Source: CALBTQ01 sp036725605
GTDB lineage: Bacteria; Lernaellota; Lernaellaia; Lernaellales; Lernaellaceae
Assembly (NCBI GenBank): GCA_036725605.1
Contig: DAIMDW010000002.1
Location: 62,001 to 126,000 of the forward strand
Length of the DNA: 64,000 nucleotides
Reading direction: 5' to 3'
Below the pieces are notes generated by a model. It ran no database searches, was not told the DNA's origin, and was given only the letters and a program-made list of their open reading frames with translations. A program made the position numbers and the translations under genes. Position 1 is the first letter of the stretch, and every line of letters starts with the position of its first letter. Below are positions 51,865 to 60,086 of this stretch, in pieces.

Positions 51865-52800
51865 TTAGTACGCATAACTGACCGGATAGCCGTAATCGAA
51901 TTTCGCCTGCAGATTGCGAAACGCGCCGTAGCCCATTTTCTGAATGTAGTGCTCGATGTATTTCGCGCGGCCCGTCACGCCGTACACCCACTCGTCGAGG
52001 AACGCCTGAAATCCTTCGACCGTGCTCGATGCGTTTTTGTAAAGATTGCCGAAGGCGAAATCGAAATCGTAAAACCCGGGCGTGTATCCCGGATGCGCGC
52101 AGAAGGGCTCCTCGACGACGGCGACGACCTTGAAGTCGGGGACGATCGTGCGGGAGGGATCTTTGCCGATCACCTCGCGGCTGACGATCCGCTCGCAGGT
52201 GACGATCACCTTTTTCGCGGCGTTCGCGCCGACCTGACAATCGCCGCCGATGCCCCAGATTTGCGCGTTGCCGTCCTCGTCGGCCTGCTGCACATGCACG
52301 ATCGCCAGATCCGGATTGAGCGCGGGCACGAGCACGGTTTTCGCGCCGTCGAAGGGCGAGTCGATTATTTTGTATTTATTGTCGCCCATGAACGACTTCA
52401 CGTTGAGCAGGTCGGACCCGGCCATGTCTTTGACCGGGATAAAGGGCATGCCCATCGAACCGGCCATGAGCATCATCGGCAGCGACAAGTTGGTGTATTC
52501 CTCGACCTCGATCCTGTGCGGGATGCCCTGCTCCAGGCTGCGCCGATAGCAGCGGCCCAGGCCGTAAAAGCCCAGCGAGAGGAACGTGGCGACGAACCGC
52601 TTGACCACGCCCGCGCCGATCATCATGTCGAAGTCGTCGGCTGCGTTGCTGCGCGTGACGGTCAGGTCCTTTTTTTGCTGGCGAATAATTTCGTGGATCG
52701 CCGCGAACGGCGTGCGACAGATATAACCGCCGATGAACAGGAAATCGCCGTCGTTGACGTGCTTGGCGATCGCCTGCTTCATGCTCATGACTTTGGACAT
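51865..52800 (-). CDS. CoA-transferase subunit A (family I, GctA-like)
   Basis: This 311-residue protein has the alpha-subunit pattern: IAKHVNDGDFLFIGGYICRTPFAAIHEIIRQ in parts, LNPDLAIVHVQQADEDGNAQIWG and GANAAKKVIVTCERIVSREVI. It is the partner of the B subunit immediately downstream. It follows the glycyl radical enzyme gene after 14 bases, so the product of that enzyme is a candidate acid for CoA activation, as succinate adducts are in fumarate-addition pathways. The link is by gene order only. Confidence 0.88.
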   Translation of the reverse strand: MSKVMSMKQAIAKHVNDGDFLFIGGYICRTPFAAIHEIIRQQKKDLTVTRSNAADDFDMMIGAGVVKRFVATFLSLGFYGLGRCYRRSLEQGIPHRIEVEEYTNLSLPMMLMAGSMGMPFIPVKDMAGSDLLNVKSFMGDNKYKIIDSPFDGAKTVLVPALNPDLAIVHVQQADEDGNAQIWGIGGDCQVGANAAKKVIVTCERIVSREVIGKDPSRTIVPDFKVVAVVEEPFCAHPGYTPGFYDFDFAFGNLYKNASSTVEGFQAFLDEWVYGVTGRAKYIEHYIQKMGYGAFRNLQAKFDYGYPVSYAY

Positions 52801-52814
52801 TTCGCTCCTCCGAC

Positions 52815-55187
52815 TCAGGCGTCGTATTCCATGCGGTCGATGATTTCGTTTTGCGCGGTTTCGCTCATGCCGGTGAACAGGGCCGAATAGCCACTGACGC
52901 GCACGACCAGGTCGCGGTAGTCGTCCGGATGTTGCTGGGCCTCGCGCAACGTCGCGGTGTCGATCATGTTGAACTGCACCTGTACGCCGCCCTTGGCGAA
53001 ATACGCGGCGATCAGCGCCCGCAGCGTTTCGGGTTTCAGGTTGCGTTGGTTGAAGCGCATGTTCAGGTTCACCCCGTTGTGGATGCGCGCCAGCGGCAGT
53101 TTCACCACCGAGTTGAACACGGCGGTCGGTCCGCGCAGTGCGCGTCCGTTGGCCGGCGTGATGCCGTTGCCCAGAATCTCGCCCGCGTGGCGGCCGTCGG
53201 GCGTCGCGCCGGCGAACGCGCCCATCGCCACGTGGAAGCCGACCGAGAAAACGCCCGGCCAGAATTTCCCGCCGCGATAGTTGTCGTGTTGCAGCACCTC
53301 GTCGCAGAAATGGTCGATCACCCGCGCGCCCATCGCGTCGATGGCGTCGTCGTCGTTGCCGAACTTGGGCACCTTGTTGAGAAGGTAGGCGCGTTTTTCC
53401 TCGGCGTCGTACCAGTCGTCGGCCAGGTAAGCGACCAGTTCATCCATGGCGATCGTGCGGTCGGCGAACACCGCCTGCTTGATGGCGTAGAGGCTGTCGA
53501 CGACGTTGGCGAAGCCGATCATCTCGACGCCGGTCGAGTTGTAGACCGCGCCGCCGCGTGTCAGGTCCAGGCCCTTGGCCATCGGCCCTTCGATCATCGC
53601 TGAAGCGAAGGGCGACGGCGCCAGTTCGGCCACGGCCCGGTCCATCGCCGCCATGCCGCGCACCATCTGCTTCATGAAATGCGCCGACTGCGCGGCGTAG
53701 GCGTTCCACACGTCGTCGAAGGTCGCGAACTGCGCCGGATCGCCGGTGGTGATGCCCGATTGATAGCCGAAGATGTTGTCGATGCCGTCGGCCAGCGCCA
53801 GTTCCAGGCACTTGATGCCGGAAAACTGCACGGCGAAGGTCGAGCCGTAAGTCTTGCCCATCGCGTTGGGTTCCAGGCAGCCGACCACGCCGTAATTGCG
53901 CGCGTCGGCCAACGTGTGCCCGGCACGCTGCAGCGAATCGATGACGATCGGGTCGTTGAACAGATGCAGCAGCACGCCGTCCTGCGCGTAGCTCACCGCC
54001 TTGGCGAAAAATTCGGGCGGAGCGTCCGGCGCGAGGCGCACGCCGAAATTCGGCTGCACGGTGCGCACCGCCGCGTAGGCGTCCAGCGCGACGGCGCTCA
54101 GTTCGTTGGTCGCGTCCGCGCCGTCGATGTCCACGCCGCCGACCACGACGTTCTGCGTCGTCTTGCCCTCGGTGCCCTCGCCGCCGGGAATAAACGCCTC
54201 TTCGAGGATGTTCCAGATTTCGTTCGTTTTCAGATACAGCAGCGACAGCAGTTCCTCGGCCTGCGCCGACGTAATCGCACCCGCGTCGCGATCGCGGAAA
54301 TAGTACGGCGACAATATTTGGTCGATGCGGCCCAGCGAGATGGAATTGCCGCCCGATTCGATCTGCGCCACCAAGTGCGTGAAATACACCGCCTGCACCG
54401 CCTCGTGAAACGACGTCGCCGGATGCTCCGGCACGCGGCGGCACACCCGGGCGATCGTCGCCAGTTCGGCGGCGCGTTGCGGATCGTTTTCGTGCGCGCT
54501 CAGCGCCTCCGCCTGCGCGGCATAACGATTGGCGAAGGTCACCATCGCGCGACAGGAGCGAATCATCGCTTCGTAAAACAAGCCCTTATCGCCGACGCGC
54601 TCAGCGTCGCTCAACCGCGCCAGATGGTTCTCGGCCTCGGCGATGATGCCGGCCATGCCAACTTGGAGCACCTTGTCGTGATTCATCGTGAAGTGGCCGA
54701 CGCCGTAGGTGATTTCCAGGATCATGGTGAAGATGTACTTGTCCATGTCGGCCAGCACGTCGGGCGGCGCGAGTTGTTCGAAGCGCTCCTGCACGGTTTT
54801 GCCGCGCCAGAACGGCAGGATCTCGTCACGCAGTTCGCGTTGCTGATCCGCGGTGATCAACACGCGCTGCAATTCGCGGTCGTTAAAGGTTTCCAGGTCG
54901 CCCTCGATCCACCCGCTTTTGTTTTCCGGGAACAACGGACCGCCTTTGAGCTTGCTCGTGCGGCAACCGACGATCAGCTCGTCGTCGCGGATGATCACGC
55001 TGATGTTTTCCAGGACGTGCGCCAGCGCCATGCTCAGGCGCGTGAGCGCCGGTCGGTCCCAATTGCCTTTCATCGACTGCGTCAGATACCGCGCGCGTTC
55101 GACGCATACCTCGCGCGGCGCGTCGATGATGCGCCGGCGCAGCCGCTGCACGCGCTCGGTTCCGCCGAGATTTTTTTGGTCGGGCAT
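52815..55187 (-). CDS. Glycyl radical enzyme (PFL/diol-dehydratase superfamily, substrate unknown)
   Basis: The ATG at 55185-55187 follows GGAGGTGA, a strong site, and gives 790 residues. The thiyl Cys and catalytic Glu form GVVGCLEPN (C437, E439), the G-C-x-E type of dehydratases, decarboxylases and related lyases rather than PFL's Cys-Cys. The glycyl radical is G766 in RVSGYSALF near the C-terminus. No activating enzyme (PflA-type radical SAM) lies next to it. The CoA-transferase and acyl-CoA dehydrogenase following it resemble fumarate-addition pathways; a hydroxyproline-dehydratase-like or other lyase is also possible. Confidence 0.92.
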   Translation of the reverse strand: MPDQKNLGGTERVQRLRRRIIDAPREVCVERARYLTQSMKGNWDRPALTRLSMALAHVLENISVIIRDDELIVGCRTSKLKGGPLFPENKSGWIEGDLETFNDRELQRVLITADQQRELRDEILPFWRGKTVQERFEQLAPPDVLADMDKYIFTMILEITYGVGHFTMNHDKVLQVGMAGIIAEAENHLARLSDAERVGDKGLFYEAMIRSCRAMVTFANRYAAQAEALSAHENDPQRAAELATIARVCRRVPEHPATSFHEAVQAVYFTHLVAQIESGGNSISLGRIDQILSPYYFRDRDAGAITSAQAEELLSLLYLKTNEIWNILEEAFIPGGEGTEGKTTQNVVVGGVDIDGADATNELSAVALDAYAAVRTVQPNFGVRLAPDAPPEFFAKAVSYAQDGVLLHLFNDPIVIDSLQRAGHTLADARNYGVVGCLEPNAMGKTYGSTFAVQFSGIKCLELALADGIDNIFGYQSGITTGDPAQFATFDDVWNAYAAQSAHFMKQMVRGMAAMDRAVAELAPSPFASAMIEGPMAKGLDLTRGGAVYNSTGVEMIGFANVVDSLYAIKQAVFADRTIAMDELVAYLADDWYDAEEKRAYLLNKVPKFGNDDDAIDAMGARVIDHFCDEVLQHDNYRGGKFWPGVFSVGFHVAMGAFAGATPDGRHAGEILGNGITPANGRALRGPTAVFNSVVKLPLARIHNGVNLNMRFNQRNLKPETLRALIAAYFAKGGVQVQFNMIDTATLREAQQHPDDYRDLVVRVSGYSALFTGMSETAQNEIIDRMEYDA

Positions 55188-55220
55188 GATCACCTCCCGG
55201 AGGCGTGCGGCCATCCTGGG

Positions 55221-56036
55221 TTATTTGATATCCATCGTATCGAGCAAGATGATGTCGCGCAGCTTGGTCGGCAGCACCTTGTTCAGGCCCATGAAAAACT
55301 TGGATTTGAAGTCGATCTGGTTGTCGAGTTTCGGCTGCGGATTTTTCACCACGTCGGCGATCACCCGTGCGGCCTGTTGCGGGTTCGGCGCGGTTTTGAT
55401 CAGTTCTTCATCTTTGTTGATGAAGCGCGTCACGCGCTCGCGGTAAGGCGAACCTTCCGGGGGCAGCACATGGATTTTCGCGGCGAAGGTCGTGGACACC
55501 TGCGCCGGTTGAATCAGCGCCATCTTGATGCCGAAGGGCTCGAGCTCCAGGCGCATCGAATGCACCATGCCCTCGACGGCGAACTTGCTGGCCGAGTAGA
55601 TCGACTCGAAAGGAAACGGGATCTGGCCGACCAGCGAGGAAACGGCGATCAGCTTGCCGCTGCGCCGCTCGCGCATGTGCGGAATAAACGCCTGGAAAAT
55701 CGCGGCCGCGCCGATCACGTTGATCTCCAGACACTTGGCCGCTTTGGTCAGATCGACTTCCTCGAAAGGACCGAAAAAGCCGACGCCGACGTTGGAGAGC
55801 ACCGTGTCGACCTGCCCGTATTTTTTCAACACGCGATCGCGAAACTTGAGTACGCCCTTCAGATCGATCACGTCGAGAACCTCCAGGAGATGATCGCCCG
55901 GCAGCTCGGCCTGCAGCGACTTGATGCCCTCGGCGTCGATGTCGTAACCGGCGACGGCGTATCCTTCCGCGGCCAACAATTTCGCGGTCTCGCGCCCCAT
56001 GCCCTGGGCGATGCCCGTAATCACTACCACCTGCAT
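55221..56036 (-). CDS. Short-chain dehydrogenase/reductase
   Basis: The ATG at 56034-56036 gives 271 residues. Motifs are VITGIAQGMG (the TGxxxGxG loop), a modified SNVGVG, and the catalytic AVSSLVGQIPFPFESIYSASKFAVEG. The QPAQVSTTF segment suits a classical SDR. In this operon it probably oxidises or reduces a hydroxyl or keto group of a CoA-linked or lipophilic intermediate. It lies 33 bases before the glycyl radical enzyme start. Confidence 0.88.
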   Translation of the reverse strand: MQVVVITGIAQGMGRETAKLLAAEGYAVAGYDIDAEGIKSLQAELPGDHLLEVLDVIDLKGVLKFRDRVLKKYGQVDTVLSNVGVGFFGPFEEVDLTKAAKCLEINVIGAAAIFQAFIPHMRERRSGKLIAVSSLVGQIPFPFESIYSASKFAVEGMVHSMRLELEPFGIKMALIQPAQVSTTFAAKIHVLPPEGSPYRERVTRFINKDEELIKTAPNPQQAARVIADVVKNPQPKLDNQIDFKSKFFMGLNKVLPTKLRDIILLDTMDIK

Positions 56037-56059
56037 GCGCTTGCTCCTTGTTCGGTTGG

Positions 56060-57049
56060 TTAACCTCCCGCACCGTTTTGCCGAAACCATTGCCCCATTT
56101 GCCGCATCGATTCGGTGAAGTTCGGATAAAGAAGTTTGCAGCCGGTCGCCAGCAGGGCGGAATTGTCGACGATATAATCGCGATCGAGATAATTGACCGC
56201 GTCATATTCCAGATCGGGAATGCGGCCGCGCCGGGCGGAGATCGCGCCGTCGATGCGCGCCATCGCCTTGACCAGCGCCAGCGGCAAATGCAGCTTCGGC
56301 GGCTTCCGGCCGAATTCGGACGCGGCAAGCGTCAGCGCCTCTTCCAGCGTCGGGTAGCTGCCGTCGGCGATGTTGAAGGCGCGCCCGAAGGCATCCTTGC
56401 AGTGCGACAGATGCTCGACCGCCACGGCGACGTCCTCGGCGCGCACGTTCGACAGACGCACCTGACCGCTGCCGGGAATCGCGGCGATCGACGTGGGGCG
56501 CGAAAACGCTTTGCCCGCGCCGTCGTTGCAGCCGGGGCCGTACACCGTGCACGGCCGGGTGATGATCGCGGGCAGGCCCTCGCGCATGCGTTGCCGGACG
56601 ACATCCTCGCCGTCGCGTTTGGAGCGCCCGTAGTTGTCCTGCGGGTCGCGCGGCGCGTCTTCGACAAACGGCGTGCCGCGATAGGCGCCGTACACGCTGG
56701 TCGAGCCCACGTGCACGTAGCATTTGACTTTGTGCTCCAGCGCCAGTTGCGTGATGCGCTCGACGCCGCGCACGTTGGTCGGGGCAAGCTTTTCGTAGGG
56801 GGTGGAAAAATTGCAGATCGCGCCGAGGTGAAACACACGATCGACGCCGGTGAACAGCGGCGGCAGCGTCTCGGGTTTGGTCAGATCGGCCGGCATGAAT
56901 TCAACGCCGAGGTCGTCGAAAAACGAGGTGTCCTTTTTCGGCCGCGCCGTGGCCCGCACGCGCACGCCCTTGGCCGCCAGGTGTTTGACCACGTAACGGC
57001 CCATGAAACCCGCCGCGCCGGTAACCAAGGTGATGCCCCGGTATTGCAT
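56060..57049 (-). CDS. NAD-dependent epimerase/dehydratase family (3-beta-HSD-like)
   Basis: The ATG at 57047-57049 gives 329 residues; the open frame to 57517 crosses the PadR gene and is rejected. This is an extended SDR: VTGAAGFMG, FHLGAICN, and the Ser/Tyr/Lys set in HVGSTSVYGA...DNYGRSKRDGE. The substrate region recalls 3-beta-hydroxysteroid dehydrogenase/isomerase and dihydroflavonol reductase relatives. It starts 2 bases after the PadR stop. With the SCP2-like protein it hints at a hydrophobic, possibly polycyclic or sterol-like substrate, but this is weak. Confidence 0.85.
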   Translation of the reverse strand: MQYRGITLVTGAAGFMGRYVVKHLAAKGVRVRATARPKKDTSFFDDLGVEFMPADLTKPETLPPLFTGVDRVFHLGAICNFSTPYEKLAPTNVRGVERITQLALEHKVKCYVHVGSTSVYGAYRGTPFVEDAPRDPQDNYGRSKRDGEDVVRQRMREGLPAIITRPCTVYGPGCNDGAGKAFSRPTSIAAIPGSGQVRLSNVRAEDVAVAVEHLSHCKDAFGRAFNIADGSYPTLEEALTLAASEFGRKPPKLHLPLALVKAMARIDGAISARRGRIPDLEYDAVNYLDRDYIVDNSALLATGCKLLYPNFTESMRQMGQWFRQNGAGG

Positions 57050-57051
57050 GC

Positions 57052-57612
57052 CTATCCCTTTCCGCCGCCGTGCACGCGCAACGTGCGGCCGCCCGCTTCG
57101 CGCTGCATTTCTCCGCGTGCCTGGATGAGCCATTCGAGAATCATTTCGTTGAAACGCAGGCCCAGGTCGCTGGCGAGGCGGACGTAGATGTCGCGCTGCC
57201 CGCGCGCGCCGAGAAATTTTTTCCGCAGCTCCAGTTGCTCCCGATAGAAGGCGATTTGCTCCTCGACGATCTCCAGCGAGCGTTGCGTATCGCCCTGCCC
57301 GAAGAAGGTGAAGCGCAGCAAAAACGGATCGCGGATGAACAACCGCCGTTCCGGCTCGGCGCCCAGCCAGTCCAAGAATTCGCGCCGCCCCTTGTCGGTG
57401 ATCGCATAGAGCTTGCGGTCCGGCGAATTGGTCTTGGCCTCGACCGACATGGTGACCAGGCCGTCTTCGTGCATCGAGCGCAGCGCCGGGTAGATCTGTC
57501 CGTAATTGACCGTCCACATGAAGCCGAAGTCGCGCTCGATCAATTTCTTGATGCGATAGCCGTGCATGTTTTTGTATTGCAGCAAACCCAGAATGGCGTA
57601 CTTGATCGACAC
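57052..57612 (-). CDS. PadR family transcriptional regulator
   Basis: The start is GTG (57610-57612) with GGAGG upstream; 186 residues. The PadR winged helix is clear in KYAILGLLQYKNMHGYRIKK, VNYGQIYPALRSMHEDGLV and the wing PDRKLYAITDKGRREF, followed by the Vir_C-type helical dimerisation domain. PadR proteins are usually repressors released by phenolics or other lipophilic ligands. As the second gene of the catabolic operon it is the obvious local regulator. A dyad overlapping the putative operon promoter (58228-58248) is a candidate operator. Confidence 0.92.
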   Translation of the reverse strand: MSIKYAILGLLQYKNMHGYRIKKLIERDFGFMWTVNYGQIYPALRSMHEDGLVTMSVEAKTNSPDRKLYAITDKGRREFLDWLGAEPERRLFIRDPFLLRFTFFGQGDTQRSLEIVEEQIAFYREQLELRKKFLGARGQRDIYVRLASDLGLRFNEMILEWLIQARGEMQREAGGRTLRVHGGGKG

Positions 57613-57628
57613 GGCCGCCTCCGGTCGG

Positions 57629-58069
57629 TTATTCCTTGATAAGGATCAAATCGTCTAGGCCCATCTCGGCCAGAATCACCGGGAACATCTTGAACGCCGG
57701 CCGCACGACCGGCAGCAATTTGAGCATCGCCACGATGTTGCCGCCCTGCTTGACCTTGCCGCGCGCCACCGACGCCACGGGATTCTCGTGCCCGTGCCAG
57801 AAGCTGTGCGAATGATCGGCCGACTGCTTGGTCCACACGTCGGGCTTCAGGTCGCACGGCCCCAGGTAGAAGGCGCCGTAGAAACCCGGCTGCGTCGGCG
57901 GATTCTTCAGGTCGATGGTGACTTCGGCGTCGGGATCGGTGTAGATGAACCGGATGATGATGCCGGCTTTGGCCATCTTCTGGCCGATTTTCTCGTCCTG
58001 CAAAATACGGCTGAGGAAGTATCCGTAGATTTCGTACAGGTGATCCGCATCGCGATAATATTGGCTCAT
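57629..58069 (-). CDS. SCP2 sterol-binding-domain-like protein
   Basis: The ATG at 58067-58069 follows GGGAGGG; 146 residues. The pattern of an N-terminal helix, IIIRFIYTDPDAEVTIDLKN, a central strand region and ARGKVKQGGNIVAMLKLLPV fits SCP2-type lipid-binding domains, which hold acyl-CoA or sterols in a hydrophobic tunnel. It is the first gene of the operon, directly before padR. It could deliver a hydrophobic substrate to the pathway. The call is by overall pattern, without unique residues. Confidence 0.7.
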   Translation of the reverse strand: MSQYYRDADHLYEIYGYFLSRILQDEKIGQKMAKAGIIIRFIYTDPDAEVTIDLKNPPTQPGFYGAFYLGPCDLKPDVWTKQSADHSHSFWHGHENPVASVARGKVKQGGNIVAMLKLLPVVRPAFKMFPVILAEMGLDDLILIKE

Positions 58070-58375
58070 GGCCGCCCTCCCGCACGATCGGCTCGTTATG
58101 CGCCTCTCGCCGCAATCGACACGAGCGTAAGCGACGGCCCGTGCGGATTGCCGCGGCAACCGAGATTGTTGAACCGGCTAATGATGTTGAGTCTGCAAGT
58201 GTTGCACGTTGGCTTTGTTCATCTATCGCTATAACAAAAGTATATAGCTGTCAAGGCGAGGAGTCCGTCAAAAAGAAAACGGAATTTTGCGTACCTCGAA
58301 TAACTCCCTTCGCCTCCTTTGTTTGAATTTGCCGCCGACTTTCTTTAAGATCAAGCGGCACAGGGAGAGAAGCAA
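58070..58375. other. Intergenic region between the catabolic operon and a divergent lipoprotein gene
   Basis: About 306 bases without a gene. It holds the putative minus-strand promoter and dyad at 58228-58254. No near-consensus promoter is clear for the plus-strand lipoprotein, although AGGGAGAG precedes its start. Confidence 0.55.
58228..58254 (-). promoter_or_regulatory. Putative promoter and operator of the PadR/glycyl-radical operon
   Basis: On the minus strand TTGACA (58249-58254) is followed after 15 bases by TATAGC (58228-58233). The inverted repeat GCTATA (58228-58233) / TATAGC (58243-58248) covers the -10 and spacer. The spacing is short, so the promoter may be weak or need activation. 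The dyad is a good operator candidate for the PadR protein. Confidence 0.5.
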
Positions 58376-60037
58376 ATGCTCAAACGGATAACGCTCTTAT
58401 TGCTGCTGGTATTCCTGGTCGTTAACGCGATGGGCTGCGCGCAAGACGATGACGACGATTCAGCCGACGATGACGATCAGACGCCGATTGCCGACGACGA
58501 CACCGGCGAAAACGATGACGACGACACACCGGCGGTCGATGACGACACCGACGAACCTTATCCGCCCGAGCTGCCCTTTTCCTTTGTACGGGAAGACGAT
58601 TCGCCGCCGTTGACCGACGAGGAACTGACCGCCTTTTCCGAGGCGATGCGCGATTTTTACCAAGATGCCGATTACCTCAATTGGTTGTTGCGCACCAGCC
58701 ACGGCATGGACGAATCGACCGGCTTGCCGCCCTATCGCTTGCGGTGGAGCGAAATTTACGGCTGGAAAGAAAGCGACACGGTAACCTTCATTCACGAGTA
58801 TTCGGATGAACACGGTGGACACAACATCCTCAAGGGAAATTCCGACGTGCTCGGCGGAGTCATCGGCGGGTATCTGCTCACCGGGGACACCCTGTTGGGC
58901 GAGTTGTCCGCGCAATATTGTCGCGGCATTTCCTCGACGATGCTGGGGATGGTCTACGACGAGAACGATCCGATTCATCATCTGATGGCGCGCAACGTCG
59001 TCACGTCGAATCACACCTACACCACGCACGACGGCCGACAAAAGGCGGTGGATTATTCGAACTGGTATCATCCTTACGATCGTTGGAACTGCTCGCGCTT
59101 CAACTACGTGAACAATCCCTATTGGGGCGACGTTTGGGTGACCAACACGCGTTCGAAAGACGGCTTGGGTTATCTTTATAAGGCGGCGGTGTCGGCGTAT
59201 CACGCGTCCAACCACGCGCCGGACGAATACGTGCGCGAAGCCTGCGGCGAAACGTGGTCGTTGCTGACGCTCTTCGCGCAGGACATCGTCGACACCGATT
59301 ACCTGATTCGCTCGAAAGACATTGACGGCAACGCCTATCGTCCCGGCGTCGATCCGGAGCCGGAAGAAGCGCGCATCGGCGATCTCGCTTCGTTCACCGC
59401 GTGGGACATTCTGGTGCCCGACGCCGAGTGCAACGCCAAACAGGCAAGCGCGCTGTTGGGATACGGTTCGCGGTTGGACAACAACTGCGATGCGTTCGGC
59501 GGTTCCCGCATTTTCGAGGTCCTCTCCTTTTTGAACAATCCGCCCAACGCCCGCATCATGCGCGCGTTCCACATGGCCAACATCATTCTCGCCTTGCACA
59601 ACGGCGACAACGAAGCGGCGCTGAAATCGTTAGGCGGTCTGGAAGAGCGTTTCGCGCGCGACCTGAACGTCAACCTCAATTGGTTGGACGTCAACGAGGA
59701 CTCCTGGAACATGGGAATCGCGGTTCAATGGCTGCAATCGGCAACGGTGGGCTATTACCTGACCAATGACGAAATTCGCACGATCCATGAGTACGCCTAT
59801 CGCGCGATCGAGGAATACCGCCAATGGCCGAACTGGGATCTGTGGGCGGATACCGTGGCGGCGGGCGAAGAGCTCGACGTGATTCCGTCCGACAACAAAA
59901 CGCTGGAGGACGAAACCAAGCTTTATTGGTTTCCCGCCCAGGCTCTGGGCTTGTTTATGGAATATTGCTGGGGTCTGTACCGCAATCCGGCGAGCCCGCC
60001 GGTGATTGATTGCGAGATTTTCGCTTTCGGTCAATAG
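58376..60037 (+). CDS. Asp-rich lipoprotein sharing the novel domain of the FGE-like protein
   Basis: This 553-residue lipoprotein has lipobox VNAMGC and about 40 residues of Asp-rich linker. Residues about 60-550 are homologous to the C-terminal half of the protein at 40729-43404: RTSHGMDE matches VSHGMDAD, WVTNTRSKDGL matches WTRTMRSKDDM, DILVPDAECNAKQASALLGYG matches its counterpart in outline, PNWDLW recurs, and both end near RNPA...VIDCE. The region looks largely helical with many Tyr/Trp, possibly toroid-like. I do not recognise the family. It stands alone, with the sialidase-like gene 49 bases downstream. Confidence 0.78.
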   Translation: MLKRITLLLLLVFLVVNAMGCAQDDDDDSADDDDQTPIADDDTGENDDDDTPAVDDDTDEPYPPELPFSFVREDDSPPLTDEELTAFSEAMRDFYQDADYLNWLLRTSHGMDESTGLPPYRLRWSEIYGWKESDTVTFIHEYSDEHGGHNILKGNSDVLGGVIGGYLLTGDTLLGELSAQYCRGISSTMLGMVYDENDPIHHLMARNVVTSNHTYTTHDGRQKAVDYSNWYHPYDRWNCSRFNYVNNPYWGDVWVTNTRSKDGLGYLYKAAVSAYHASNHAPDEYVREACGETWSLLTLFAQDIVDTDYLIRSKDIDGNAYRPGVDPEPEEARIGDLASFTAWDILVPDAECNAKQASALLGYGSRLDNNCDAFGGSRIFEVLSFLNNPPNARIMRAFHMANIILALHNGDNEAALKSLGGLEERFARDLNVNLNWLDVNEDSWNMGIAVQWLQSATVGYYLTNDEIRTIHEYAYRAIEEYRQWPNWDLWADTVAAGEELDVIPSDNKTLEDETKLYWFPAQALGLFMEYCWGLYRNPASPPVIDCEIFAFGQ

Positions 60038-60086
60038 CCGGTTTGTCGATCTTGAGCATACGCCGCAACTGTGCCACGCTGAAACC

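Noticed and set aside
56060..57517. Long minus-strand frame fusing PadR region and epimerase
   Set aside because: The extra N-terminal part is an out-of-frame reading of the PadR gene. A clean ATG lies at 57047-57049, directly after the PadR stop.
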